NCBI GenBank assembly: GCA_965211995.1
Contig: OZ243040.1
Coordinates: 1,054,001 to 1,118,000, forward strand
Direction: 5' to 3'
DNA from: CAYFZO01 sp965211995
GTDB lineage: Bacteria; Pseudomonadota; Gammaproteobacteria; Poriferisulfidales; Oxydemutatoraceae
DNA: 64,000 nt
Shown in pieces: positions 17,222 through 27,092 of the stretch. Positions within the stretch are counted from its first letter, which is position 1. The number at the start of each line of letters is the position of its first letter. A program made the position numbers and the translations under genes. A model generated the notes under the pieces. The model saw nothing but the letters and a program-made list of their open reading frames with translations, was not told the DNA's origin and searched no databases.

Positions 17222-17296
17222 TTATTGCCGCGTCACCGTGCTCGATGATCTCCCGGCCGTCCATATACGGCGCGAGCGCTTCAGGCAGACGCCAAT
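17222..17296 (-). repeat. Partial duplicate of the serS 3' end
   Basis: The run from GATGATCTCCCGGCCGTCCA to the GGCAGACG at 17284-17291 repeats serS codons for the C-terminal LPEALVPYMDGREIIE, with substitutions. The true end is at 17519 onward. A palindromic element (17297-17448) begins where similarity stops. Confidence 0.85.
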
Positions 17297-17448
17297 TTCC
17301 AGTCCGAAGCGCGATAAAAGAAAGCAGAGCAGACCGCTGAAAACCGCTCCCCTCTCAAGGGGAAGCCGGCCGGTGGGGGGAATACAAAAGACGACGCGGG
17401 CGGGCGCCGGAGGATGACGCCGGGCCAACGCCGCACTTCAGACTTGAA
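17297..17448 (+). repeat. Palindromic element, copy b (intergenic)
   Basis: Terminal inverted repeats TTCCAGTCCGAAGCGCG and, at the far end, GCACTTCAGACTTGAA. The plus-strand peptide frame is recognisable (ANFQSEAR, stop, then AENRSPLKGKPAGG) but broken by a stop and a deletion, as expected where nothing selects for an open frame. Confidence 0.88.
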
Positions 17449-17518
17449 ACCGGCGGCGCACGCGGCCTTGTTGCCGATCTTAAGGCTTCAATTGGCGGAT
17501 GCCGCCCGTTGCAATGCG

Positions 17519-18799
17519 TCACGCATCGCCGCGCTCAATGATCTCCCGGCCGTCCATGTACGGCACGAGTGCTTCGGGCAGGCGCACGCGGCCTTTCTCA
17601 TCCTGGAAGTTTTCGAGCACGGCGACCAACGTGCGCCCGACCGCGAGGCCGGAGCCGTTCAAACTGTGCACAAGTGCGGGCTTGCCCCCGCCCTTGCGTA
17701 CGCGCGCCTGCATCCGCCGCGCCTGAAAATCCGTCATATTGCTGCACGACGAGATCTCACGGTAACGCCGCTGTCCCGGCAGCCACACTTCAAGATCATA
17801 AGTCCGGGCCGACGCAAACCCGAGATCGCCCGCACACAACTCCATCACCCGGTAAGGCAGCCCCAGAGCCTGCAATACCGCTTCGCCGTGGCCGGTCAAC
17901 TCTTCCAGCGCCGCCGCCGAATCCCCGGCCCGAACGATCTGCACCATTTCGACTTTCTCGAACTGATGCTGACGGATCAACCCGCGCGTGTCCTTGCCGT
18001 AGGAGCCGGCTTCCGAGCGAAAGCACGGCGTGTGCGCGACCCACTTCACCGGCAACTCGTCTTCCGCGAGGATCTTGTCGCGGCACAGATTCGTCAACGG
18101 CACTTCCCCCGTCGGGATCAGGTAATAACCGCCCGCGGTCAGCGCAAACAAATCTTCCTCAAACTTCGGCAACTGCCCGGTGCCGTAGAGACAATCGGCG
18201 TTCGCGATATACGGCGCATAAACCTCGCGGTAGCCGTGCCGATCGACCTGCACGTCGAGCATGAAACGGGTCAGCGCGCGCTGCAACTTCGCGAGTTCCC
18301 CGAACAGCACCGTGAAACGCTTGCCGGCGAGTTTCGCCGCGGCCTGGTTATCCATCAGCCCCAGACCTTCCGCGACCGCAACGTGGTCTTTGACCTCGAA
18401 TGCAAACGCCGGCGGCTCGCCCCAGCGCCTTCTCTCGACGTTGTCGCTTTCGTCCTTGCCGTCCGGCACCGCGGCGTCCGGCAGATTCGGCACGCCCGAC
18501 AACAGCGCGTCCAGCGTCGCCTGCGTTTGCGTCAGTTGCCCCGCGCACGCCTCAAGCCGGCGTTTGAGGTCCTCCCCCGATCGCAGCAACTCATCCGCGT
18601 CCGCGCCTTCGGCTTTCGCTGCGCCGACGGCCTTGGCGTTCAACCTGCTCTGATTTTTTAATTCCTCGACTTCGACCTGCCCCCGCTTGCGCCGCTCCTC
18701 GGCCTTGCGGTAAGCCTCGCGATCGAAGCCGAAGCCTCTGCGCCTGAGCGCGGCGACGACGCTTTCGTGATCGGTTCGCAGTAACTTCGGGTCGAGCAT
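17519..18799 (-). CDS. serS: Seryl-tRNA synthetase
   Basis: Class II aminoacyl-tRNA synthetase charging tRNA-Ser, 426 residues, normal length. The N-terminal tRNA-binding coiled coil spans about residues 25-110 (Arg/Glu/Lys-rich, RKRGQVEVEELKNQSRLNAK). The catalytic core shows class II motif 2 (FRSEAGSYGKDTRGLIRQHQ), the TGEVPLTN serine-site loop and motif 3 (NGSGLAVGRTLVAVLEN). It stands alone. Spacers on both sides are filled with gene-end duplicates, one being a copy of its own 3' end. The start ATG 18799 matches the family N-terminus MLDPKLLR. Confidence 0.97.
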   Translation of the reverse strand: MLDPKLLRTDHESVVAALRRRGFGFDREAYRKAEERRKRGQVEVEELKNQSRLNAKAVGAAKAEGADADELLRSGEDLKRRLEACAGQLTQTQATLDALLSGVPNLPDAAVPDGKDESDNVERRRWGEPPAFAFEVKDHVAVAEGLGLMDNQAAAKLAGKRFTVLFGELAKLQRALTRFMLDVQVDRHGYREVYAPYIANADCLYGTGQLPKFEEDLFALTAGGYYLIPTGEVPLTNLCRDKILAEDELPVKWVAHTPCFRSEAGSYGKDTRGLIRQHQFEKVEMVQIVRAGDSAAALEELTGHGEAVLQALGLPYRVMELCAGDLGFASARTYDLEVWLPGQRRYREISSCSNMTDFQARRMQARVRKGGGKPALVHSLNGSGLAVGRTLVAVLENFQDEKGRVRLPEALVPYMDGREIIERGDA

Positions 18800-18894
18800 G
18801 GTGGAAATTTAGACAACCGCGGGAGGGTCTGCCTATAATTGAACCGCGGATATTGCAACAAAACCCGCTGAAATCCAAACGCAAGCGTCGGACG

Positions 18895-19386
18895 ATGCTC
18901 AACGCCTGCCTCGTGCCCGGCACGTCCGCCCGGCTCAATCGGCGCCGGGCTGAGCGAGGACGCCGACCGGGTCGGGAAAATGCCAAAGACCAGCCTCGTG
19001 TTTCCGCTGTCACTGAACGCGCCGCCCTCGTCCGCCGCCATCGCGGCTGTTCATATCATCCACCCTGTTTGAAACCCCCGTCACAGCACTTCCCGGCGGT
19101 CATTTCGGAACCGATGTCTTTTTGACCCGCACCAGCGCTGTACGCGCGCCAAACGATGATCGCCGCCTGCCTCGTGCCCGGCAGGTCCGCCTGGCTCAAT
19201 CGGCGCCGGGCTGAGCGAGGACGCCGACCGGGTCGGGGAAATGCCAAAGACCGGCCCCGTGTTTCCGCTGTCACTGAACGCGCCGCCCTCGTCCGCCGCC
19301 GTCGCGGCTGTTAATATCACCCCCCATGTTTGAAAACCCCGCCACCCGGTAATACCATCGGCAGGTCCGGGTTCATATCATCCACC
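18895..19386 (+). repeat. Divergent tandem copies of the antiporter gene 5' end
   Basis: Two and a fraction degenerate copies of the first about 200 bp of the next gene. The run TTTGAAACCCCCGTCACAGC recurs near 19069 and at the true start (19387). GTCAAACGATGATCGTCGCC-like words recur near 18895 and 19150. The CGGGTCGGGGAAATG region recurs near 18975 and 19232. All extra copies are frameshifted. A third short start-like piece (ATGTTTGAAAACCCCGCC) is at 19325. Confidence 0.9.
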
Positions 19387-20577
19387 ATGTTTGAAACCCC
19401 CGTCACAGCACTTCCCGGCGGTCATTTCGGAACCGATATCTTTTTGATCTACACCGGCGCGGCGCTGCTGGCGACACTGGCGCTGTACGCGCGTCAAACG
19501 ATGATCGTCGCCTACATCGTGGTCGGCATGCTGCTCGGCCCGGTCGGCGCCGGACTGATCGAGGACGCCGACCAGGTCAGGGAAATGTCGGAGATCGGCA
19601 TCATGTTCCTGCTGTTTCTGTTGGGGCTCGATCTGTCGCCGGTCAAACTGATGAAATTGCTGCGCTCGATGACGCTGATCACCGGCGCCAGTTCGCTGCT
19701 GTTCGGCGCTCTCGGCGTCGTGTTCGGCCTGCTGTGGGGAGCCGCCGTGAACGATGCGCTGGTCCTCGGCGCGGCGCTGATGTTTTCGAGCACGATCATC
19801 GGCCTGAAACTGTTGCCGACAACCGTCCTCCACCACAAGCCCACCGGCGAGACCATCATCAGCATTCTGCTGTTGCAGGACGCGCTCGCGATCCTGGTGC
19901 TGCTCGGGATCCGCCTCGCCGGCGAAGACCTGTCGCGGGCCGCCGCCGCCGTGCCGCTGCTCGCATTGCCGCTGCTTGCCGGCGGCGTCTATCTGGTGCA
20001 GAAACACGTGATCAGCCGCTGGTTTGAAAAATTCGACACCATCCGCGAATACCTGCTGCTGCTCGCGATCGGCTGGAGCGTCGGCGTCGCCGAACTCGCG
20101 GAATTCGTCGGCCTGTCGCGCGAGATCGGCGCCTTCATCGCCGGCATCACGCTCGCCGCCAACCCGATCGCCCTGTACATCGCGGAATCGCTCAAGCCGA
20201 TCCGCGACTTCTTTTTGATCATCTTCTTCTTCTCCTTAGGCGCGAGCGTGGACCTCGACGTGATGATCGAGGTCGCGGTCCCCGCGCTGATCCTCGCGGC
20301 GCTGATCCTTACGCTCAAGCCTGCAACGTTCAACTTTCTGCTGCGGAGATCGGGCGAAGAGCGGCAGCGCTCGCTCGAAACCGGCGTGCGCCTCGGCCAG
20401 GGCAGCGAGTTCTCGCTGCTGATCGCGGCGCTCGCGGTCAACGTCGGCGTGATCTCACTCACAACCGCGACGCTGATCCAGACCGTCGTGCTGCTGACCT
20501 TCCTGATCTCGCCCTACCTGATTGTGATGCGCTACCCGACGCCAATCGGGCTGACCGAGAAACTGCGCCGCGATTAA
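19387..20577 (+). CDS. CPA2-family cation:proton antiporter (KefB-like, without RCK domain)
   Basis: Membrane antiporter of 396 residues with about 12 hydrophobic spans, starting at ATG 19387 (MFETPVTALPGG). Motifs of the Kef/CPA2 group: IVAYIVVGMLLGPVGAGLI, IMFLLFLLGLDLSP, MFSSTIIGLKLL and REIGAFIAGITLA. It ends soon after the last helix. The cytosolic nucleotide-binding RCK/TrkA-N domain of true KefB/KefC is missing, so redox or nucleotide gating would need a separate partner or be absent. It probably exchanges K+ or Na+ for H+. Stand-alone gene; upstream sequence is duplicated copies of its own 5' end. Confidence 0.9.
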   Translation: MFETPVTALPGGHFGTDIFLIYTGAALLATLALYARQTMIVAYIVVGMLLGPVGAGLIEDADQVREMSEIGIMFLLFLLGLDLSPVKLMKLLRSMTLITGASSLLFGALGVVFGLLWGAAVNDALVLGAALMFSSTIIGLKLLPTTVLHHKPTGETIISILLLQDALAILVLLGIRLAGEDLSRAAAAVPLLALPLLAGGVYLVQKHVISRWFEKFDTIREYLLLLAIGWSVGVAELAEFVGLSREIGAFIAGITLAANPIALYIAESLKPIRDFFLIIFFFSLGASVDLDVMIEVAVPALILAALILTLKPATFNFLLRRSGEERQRSLETGVRLGQGSEFSLLIAALAVNVGVISLTTATLIQTVVLLTFLISPYLIVMRYPTPIGLTEKLRRD

Positions 20578-20730
20578 CACCGCCGCCGCCCCCGCGTCGC
20601 CCGCCTGAATCAAGGCCGCAGCGAAGCGAGCCGGAAGGGAAAAGCCGGAAGATCAATCCGCGGATTTTGCAAATGAACGCAACTCGGGAGCGTGGCAAAA
20701 CCGGGCGGCGCGGCGGAGTCGCCGGATCCA

Positions 20731-20963
20731 CAAGCCTGAAGTGCGGCGTTGACCCGTCATCCTCCGGCGTCCGCCGCGTCGCCCTGCATTTCCCCCCCTG
20801 CCCGGTTGCGGGCGGCGGCGACACGCCGGCCCTGTTGGCGCCCGCCCGCGTCGTCTTTTGTCTTTCTCCCCGCCGGTCGGGCTGCACCCGGCCGACTCCC
20901 CCTTGAGGGTGGATGATTTTCAACGGCCTGCTCTGCTTCCTTTGCCGCACTTCGGACTGAAAG
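20731..20963 (-). repeat. Palindromic element, copy c (intergenic, with internal expansion)
   Basis: Ends CAAGCCTGAAGTGCGGCG and GCCGCACTTCGGACTGAAAG are inverted repeats of each other. It is longer than other copies by about 60 bases because a GC-rich middle part is repeated. The minus-strand peptide frame starts ADFQSEVRQ and ends PEDDGSTPHFRL, with frameshifts between. Confidence 0.88.
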
Positions 20964-21024
20964 TCGGCGCATCCCCGCTGAGCGCAGCAAACCTTACCCG
21001 CCTGCGTCATCTGCGAATCATTTC

Positions 21025-21220
21025 AGACTGTTTCATCTCCGCTTTAACCGCGGCTTTATCTGAGGGTCATTGCACCCCGTTTCATCTCTGCCTTAACCAA
21101 TCGCCTTATCTGCGGGGCATTGCGCCCCGTTTCGTCTCCGCCTTAACCAATCGCCTTATCTGCGGGGCATTGCGCCCCGTTTCGTCTCCGCCTTAACCCA
21201 TCGCCGCATCTGCGGAAATC
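21025..21220. repeat. 50-bp tandem repeat, four units
   Basis: Units start near 21025, 21075, 21125 and 21175, each with CCCGTTTCGTCTCCGCCTTA, then ACC(A/C)ATCGCC and ATCTGCGG. The two middle units are nearly identical; the outer ones diverge. Intergenic, no open frame of note. The rest of 20578-21371 holds copy c of the palindromic element and nothing else I can name. Confidence 0.93.
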
Positions 21221-21371
21221 CGCGTCATCCGTGGATCATTACAAACCGTTTTGGCTGCGCTCGAACGAGCGGCTTTATCTGCGCGACCCGGCGTCGTCCG
21301 CCCGCTTCACGGATAGAGAAATTAAACCGCGAAAGTGCGCAGAAGCGCCGGAGTCAGTCAGGAAACAGTAT

Positions 21372-24300
21372 CTAACCCGTGGTTAGACAACGACGGAGAG
21401 CCGTGCGCCGGCGATTGGCGCCGGAAACCAGAAAACCCATTGCCAGTATCAGCAGCCAGCCCCACTCCATTGCGCCGCCGCCGCCACCGCCGCCACCGGT
21501 GCTACCGCCACCGCCACCGCCACCGCCGCCGCCACTGCCGCCGCTCAGCGCGCTGGGGTCATGAATCACCCCGTTTCTCAATCTGTCCGCGTCATTGATG
21601 CGGCCGTCCTGGATCTCCACCAGCAGGCACTCGTCCCCCACGTTCATGCCGGAGTCACTCGCCCGGCGCCAGATGCCGGGAAGCGACTCCCTGTCATCTC
21701 TCCGCTGCGCGTTAAGTCCGGGGCACGGCGCCGGCGCGCCGTAGTAATCATCTAACGGCGCTATCGCCCCGGTCGTGAATCGGCCGTTCCAGCCGTCTTC
21801 ACCGGTGTACTTGCGCAGACGTGCGCCGGCGAACTCCACCGCGCGCGCCAGCGGGATCACCACGCTTGCCAGGCCGCCGTTCCCTACCCCGCTCACGTGG
21901 AAATCAAACACCCCGGTCTCCGCGTAGCGCGGCGGCGTGCTGACCCCTCCGGTCGCGGCATCTACAGGCGTACTGCCGTCCGGGATCTGCGCCGACTCAG
22001 GCGCGACCTGCATCGCCGCCAAGGCATAGCCGCCGTACCCGACCCGAGGATCTCCCGTGCCGGATATCTCCAGAAACGCATTATCCCTTACCCGCAGCCG
22101 CCGAGTGCCTTCGCCAAGATCCGGGTCGGGGCTCATCACGGGACCGAAACCAAACAAGACGTTGCCTCTCAATTGGATCCCGCACGCCAGAGAAATTCCG
22201 AGGTCCGGGTTGTCAGGGTCTATACCAAAAGTAGCGGGCACGGTTAATTCCAAGTCCAATCTCATCGCCGGCGAAAAATCCCCAAGTAGGATATTTCCAT
22301 CAGACGGGAAAGTAACACTAGCCGTTCCCGTTTCCGTTGTTATCGTTATTTCAGGACTTCCGACGAAATTCTCATCCAGCCTCATGCCGTTAAAGGATAC
22401 CTCCGCGGTGACGCGCTGCACGCCGCTGCCGCGATTGGTAATGTCGGCCCCCATCATAATCACGGTCGCACCGGTATTCGCGTCAAGTGTGGCTTCGCAT
22501 TGGTCAATGTTCACCGTGAAGAGCGAGGTGACATCAATATTCCTGGGGGGATCATCACCTTCGTCGATCTCATTATCGGCAACCACCGACACGAGCAGTC
22601 TTCCTGGTTCTATTTCATCCTCGCCGCTTGGGACGATGCCCCGGATCAGCACCTCGATCAAATCGCCCACCCGAATGTCGCTAACATCCAGGAAACTCAC
22701 CCCCACCGCCGTTGCCGTCCCGGCGGTCGCAGGCACCGTCGCCATTCCCGGCACGCCATTGACCGTCAGCGGCGTCGTTGACACGCGGTTGCGCAGCATC
22801 GCCGTCACCTGATAGTGGAGGATGGTTTCCTCTGTGGGCCCAATCGTGAACACAAAACCCCCGCTCCCGATCGCCACCCGGGTCAAATCGGGAGGATCCG
22901 CAAAGAGCAGGACGCGGTCGGAAGAGGGCGGCGGCTCGTCCTCGACCTCGACCTCGACGTTGCCTGTTGTGACCCGCTGCGCGAGGGGAAGACCGGGCGG
23001 CACCCGACTCACCAACTCCATGAACGGCGTGAAATCGGCAATGCGCAGCGACAGATCTGCCGTCCCCAACGTGACCTCGGCGGTCATGCGGGTGGCGGCC
23101 TGGGTCAGCGTGAGCGTAACGGGCGGCGTGACGCCGGTAACCTCCACTTCCAACGTGAATTCGAACGACGACTCGTCCAGAATATCCTGCGACACGGCCA
23201 CCGACACCGGCACCATCACCTGCGCATTGGCGTTGGTCACCGAGTTCACCTCAAACCCCACCAGCGGCTGAACGTAGAAAATCTGTGTCCGCATCGTCAG
23301 TTCGCCGTTTACATCGGTGGCGACCCACAGCACCGACCTCAAAAACGAACCCAAATCAATAGAGCGATCATCCGCATCTCCATTGGGCCCCACCCTCGTG
23401 CAGTGTTCGTCGAGTGTTTCCAGCACTCGCACCGGCGCCGGCCCGGCAATCCTGTCCAACTCCATCCTGCACTCATCCGTGTACTCATAGGCGCGCAATT
23501 CCACGCAGCGGTCGCAACTCGTCTCCGGCACCGGTATCCGGGACGTCCGCCCCGGGCGGATAAAGATCGTTTCGCCACGGACCAACGTCCCCCCTCCCAC
23601 CGTGTCAACCGTGATCACCGCTTCCGAGGCGCTCACCCTGAGTTGGAACGTCCGCATCACCGTTGAGGTCTCGCCGTCGTACGCCGAGATCGTCACCGTG
23701 TAGCCTCCCAGATCCGCGTCGTTATCCACCGTGCCGCTGACCGCGCCCGTCGCTATGCCCGTCGTCCCGTCCATCTTTGGATCGTAGGTGAGGCCGGCGG
23801 GCAGGCCGGTCACGGTCACAGTCACCGCGTTGTTGTCCGTCGCCACGACTCGAAACGGCGTGATCGTCTGACCGCGGGAGTAGAACCTGTATCCCGGAGG
23901 CCTGTCGGCCGGGGGCATCGTAATCACCGGCGGCACACCGTTCACTCTCATTGTGAACGTCGCCACCACCGGATCGTTCACGCCGTCGTTCGCCGTGACC
24001 GTCACCAGGTAGTCCCCTGCGGCCGCGTCGTTATCCACCGTGCCGCTGACCATGCCCGTTGCCAAGTCGTAATTGAGGCCGGCGGGCAAACCGGCTACGT
24101 CCGCCGTCACCGCGTCGTTGTCCGTCACCGTGACCGGAAACGCCGTGATCGGCTGCGCCTGAGTGGTTTCTACAATGTTTTCCGGGACCGTGATCACCGG
24201 CGCCCTGTTGGTTATCGTCATCGTGAACTGCACCTGAACCTCTGGATTCACTTGGTCGTTCACTGAGATCACCACCGTGTAGTCCTGCTCCCTGACTGTG

Positions 24301-26717
24301 TCGGACGCCACTGTGCCGCTGATTATGTCCGTCCTTGGGGTGTAGATGAGGCCGGAAGGCAGGGGGGCCACCCTCTTTCTCGCATCCGTGCCGGTGTTTG
24401 TAATCGTCAACTGCAACACGACTGTCTCGCCCTGATCGTATTCCTGGTCCCCCGGGTGGGTGATATCCGGCGGCGCATCAATCAACGTTATGGTGAACTC
24501 CGCCATCGCGCTCTCCCCCATCTCATCGGTCGCCGTGACCACCACCGTGGTGACCCCTATGGGCGCGTTGGGTCTCACCGTGCCGCTTACCACTATCATG
24601 CCCATGCCGTCGTTGTTGATGGTTAGTGGTTGATCGTTGTCTGGTGTTGCGCTAAGGCCGTTGCTCGGCAAGCCGCCCACGTCCACCGTCACCACTCCGC
24701 TATCAATCACTTCGATATTGAACGGCTCAATTCTCTGGCTTTGCTTGTAAATCCTGTTCCCCGGCTCGGTGATGGTAATATCCGGCGGCGCATTCGTTAT
24801 TTCTATATCAAACGCCTCCTCCGTCACCGGACTGTTCACGCCGTCGTTCGCCATGATCCTCACTGAGTAGATCTGCACCGGCGCGTTGCGCGCCACTGTG
24901 CCGCCGACATTGCCCGTCTCCGCATTGTAGTTGAGGCCGTTGGGCAAGTTGGTTACCGTCACCGTCAGCGGGTCGCCGTCATCCGTCACCGTGATCTGAA
25001 ACGGCTCAATCATCTGCCCCTGGGTGAATACAAAGCCCCCCGGGCCAGTAATTTCCGGCGGCGCATTCGCCTCCACTGTCATCAGAAACGTGCTTGCCAC
25101 CGCACCCTCTTCGTCTGTCGCCATAACCATCACTATGTAATCTCCCACCCGCGCGTTGTCATTCACCGTGCCGCTTATTTCCGCTCTGCCGCCGGTCAGC
25201 AGTGCAGGGTCACCTGGCGAAACCGGAACTTCAGTTGCGACGAGGCCGACGGGCAGGCTGCCGGCGTCCACGGTCACGCTGACCGGGTCGGTATCGTCCG
25301 CATGAATCACGAACGGCGTAATGTCCCGGCCCTGAGTCACACTTCTGCCATTTATCTGGTCCAGGTTGGTGAACACCGGCGGCACATTGGTCACCGTCAT
25401 TTGGAATGTTGCCGTCGGCGAGTTCGCGCCGTCGTTCGCCGTCACCGTCACCGTGTAGTCCCCTGCCTGCGCGTTGCGCGCCACCCTGCCTGTCACTTCG
25501 ACTGTTGCTTCACTGCCACCGGGCGGCTGTCCGCTATTGAAACGGAATACCGGTTCGTCGAGGCCATCGGGCAGACCGTCCACCGTCACCGTCAGCAGGT
25601 CGCCGGCTATGTCCGTTACCGTGATCGTGATCGACGGGAGGATCTCCTGCCCCTGGGTGAATTCTAAAATCTCCGTCGGGACCGTGATCACCGGCAGCGC
25701 GTTGAGCACCCTGAGGTCGAACATCACCGTCGGCGTGCTCACGCCGTCGCCCGCCGTGATTATCGCCGTGTAGGCCCTCACTTCCGCGTTGTTCTCCACC
25801 GTGCCGCCCACGCTCTCCGCCTCCGGATCATACTCAAGGCCGGCAGGCAGGTCGTCCACCGTCACCATCAGCAAGTCATCGGCTATGTCCGTCACCACGA
25901 TCGGGATCGGCGGGGAAACCGTCTCGCCCTGGGTGAATACGAAGTCCCCCGGGTCAGTAATTTCCGGCGGCGCATCGTTCACCGTCATCTGGAACGTTGC
26001 CGTCGGCGTGCTCGCGCCATCGCCCGCCGCAATCGTCACCGTATAAGTCCCCGCTTCCGCGTTGTTCGCCACCTGGTCATCAATCGTGACCTCGACTGTG
26101 ACCACGGCCACAGCCGGGGCGCCGGCCGTGCTTGTCTCCAGGCTGTGGCTGAGGCCGTCGGGCAGACCGACCACCGTCACCGTTGGTAAGTCGTTGCCAA
26201 TGTCCGTCACCTGAACCGTGATCGGCGGGAAAACCGTCTCGCCCTGGGTGAACGTGAAAGTCTCCGCCGGGACAGGAATCACCGGCGGCGCATTGAGCAC
26301 CGCTATGTCAAACGTTACTGGCTGGAACTCCTGCGTGCTCCCGCCCTGCTCCTCGCTCAGCCGAAAAGTCGCACTAATCGTCGTCATGTAGGTCATCGCT
26401 TCCACGTTGTTCGCCACCGTGCCGACCAATCCTTCCGTCGCCGAGTCATACTCAAGACCGGCAGGCAGACCGGTCACAGACACCATCACATTGCTAATGC
26501 CCAGCACTAGAGCGCCGTCACTGTCGCGCACCCCCGTTAACACAATCGGGACCGGGAGAATCGTCTGGCCTTGGGTGAACACCTGGTTCCCCGGAGGAGT
26601 GATCGCGGGGCCGGGGAATGCTTGGGCGGCGGCAAAATCAGCCTGCAACAACAAGCCGAGCGCCAAGACCGCGAAGCCGCCCGGAAATATCAGCGATAAA
26701 AGCCGCGACCGTCTCAT
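21372..26717 (-). CDS. Large surface protein: Ig/cadherin-like repeats, choice-of-anchor U region, CTERM-type tail
   Basis: 1781 residues. Signal peptide LLSLIFPGGFAVLALGLLLQ then ADFAAAQ. Residues about 35-1010 hold ten tandem modules of roughly 90-100 residues. Each begins with a proline-isoleucine/valine phrase (PPEITDPGDFVFTQGETV, PPDITHPGDQEYDQGETV, APVITVPENIVETTQAQPI), contains LPAGLNYD...GTV and ends TVTANDG...F, the pattern of putative-Ig/dystroglycan-cadherin-like domains. Residues about 1010-1590 are further beta-rich sequence. A region near 1600-1735 (VFDFHVSGVGNGGLASVVIP, ECLLVEIQDGRINDADR) matches the choice-of-anchor U type. The end is a poly-Gly linker, a hydrophobic span (MEWGWLLILAMGFLVSGA) and RRR, a CTERM-type sorting signal. 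Probably an adhesin anchored or processed at the cell surface. No sortase-like partner is in the window. Confidence 0.88.
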   Translation of the reverse strand: MRRSRLLSLIFPGGFAVLALGLLLQADFAAAQAFPGPAITPPGNQVFTQGQTILPVPIVLTGVRDSDGALVLGISNVMVSVTGLPAGLEYDSATEGLVGTVANNVEAMTYMTTISATFRLSEEQGGSTQEFQPVTFDIAVLNAPPVIPVPAETFTFTQGETVFPPITVQVTDIGNDLPTVTVVGLPDGLSHSLETSTAGAPAVAVVTVEVTIDDQVANNAEAGTYTVTIAAGDGASTPTATFQMTVNDAPPEITDPGDFVFTQGETVSPPIPIVVTDIADDLLMVTVDDLPAGLEYDPEAESVGGTVENNAEVRAYTAIITAGDGVSTPTVMFDLRVLNALPVITVPTEILEFTQGQEILPSITITVTDIAGDLLTVTVDGLPDGLDEPVFRFNSGQPPGGSEATVEVTGRVARNAQAGDYTVTVTANDGANSPTATFQMTVTNVPPVFTNLDQINGRSVTQGRDITPFVIHADDTDPVSVTVDAGSLPVGLVATEVPVSPGDPALLTGGRAEISGTVNDNARVGDYIVMVMATDEEGAVASTFLMTVEANAPPEITGPGGFVFTQGQMIEPFQITVTDDGDPLTVTVTNLPNGLNYNAETGNVGGTVARNAPVQIYSVRIMANDGVNSPVTEEAFDIEITNAPPDITITEPGNRIYKQSQRIEPFNIEVIDSGVVTVDVGGLPSNGLSATPDNDQPLTINNDGMGMIVVSGTVRPNAPIGVTTVVVTATDEMGESAMAEFTITLIDAPPDITHPGDQEYDQGETVVLQLTITNTGTDARKRVAPLPSGLIYTPRTDIISGTVASDTVREQDYTVVISVNDQVNPEVQVQFTMTITNRAPVITVPENIVETTQAQPITAFPVTVTDNDAVTADVAGLPAGLNYDLATGMVSGTVDNDAAAGDYLVTVTANDGVNDPVVATFTMRVNGVPPVITMPPADRPPGYRFYSRGQTITPFRVVATDNNAVTVTVTGLPAGLTYDPKMDGTTGIATGAVSGTVDNDADLGGYTVTISAYDGETSTVMRTFQLRVSASEAVITVDTVGGGTLVRGETIFIRPGRTSRIPVPETSCDRCVELRAYEYTDECRMELDRIAGPAPVRVLETLDEHCTRVGPNGDADDRSIDLGSFLRSVLWVATDVNGELTMRTQIFYVQPLVGFEVNSVTNANAQVMVPVSVAVSQDILDESSFEFTLEVEVTGVTPPVTLTLTQAATRMTAEVTLGTADLSLRIADFTPFMELVSRVPPGLPLAQRVTTGNVEVEVEDEPPPSSDRVLLFADPPDLTRVAIGSGGFVFTIGPTEETILHYQVTAMLRNRVSTTPLTVNGVPGMATVPATAGTATAVGVSFLDVSDIRVGDLIEVLIRGIVPSGEDEIEPGRLLVSVVADNEIDEGDDPPRNIDVTSLFTVNIDQCEATLDANTGATVIMMGADITNRGSGVQRVTAEVSFNGMRLDENFVGSPEITITTETGTASVTFPSDGNILLGDFSPAMRLDLELTVPATFGIDPDNPDLGISLACGIQLRGNVLFGFGPVMSPDPDLGEGTRRLRVRDNAFLEISGTGDPRVGYGGYALAAMQVAPESAQIPDGSTPVDAATGGVSTPPRYAETGVFDFHVSGVGNGGLASVVIPLARAVEFAGARLRKYTGEDGWNGRFTTGAIAPLDDYYGAPAPCPGLNAQRRDDRESLPGIWRRASDSGMNVGDECLLVEIQDGRINDADRLRNGVIHDPSALSGGSGGGGGGGGGGSTGGGGGGGGAMEWGWLLILAMGFLVSGANRRRTALRRCLTTG

Positions 26718-26870
26718 GGGACGATGGCGCGGAAACGGGTGTTAAATTGGCACATTCGGTGGTTTCGAATCCAATCTATAAGCGCGGAACTTTACGGGAA
26801 AAAACGGCTGAAAGCAATAAACGCCCTCCCCATGCCGCCATAGACCGCGAGTTATAGCGCGGAATTTTAT

Positions 26871-26920
26871 CACAGCCTCGTCCGGGAGGGCGCGGCTTCA
26901 CAGCCCCCGACGAGGCTGTG
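26871..26920. repeat. 12-bp perfect inverted repeat (hairpin)
   Basis: CACAGCCTCGTC (26871-26882) and GACGAGGCTGTG (26909-26920) are exact inverses, separated by 26 bases. No T-run follows on either side. Nearby, TATAAGCGCGGAACTTTA and TATAGCGCGGAATTTTA form a short direct repeat. Confidence 0.85.
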
Positions 26921-27092
26921 GAAACGGCGAGAGGACGCGGAAACAGTGGCTTTCGCAACCGGTCGCCCCGGTTCCTCAAGCGGACTTGAAGCGTTGCGTA
27001 TTGCCGGTGTGGAAGACTCGCCGGTTTTCCACCGCGGTCGCCGCAATCACGGCGCCGCCGGTCAAAGATTTTCGGCCACAGGCACCGCCCTT

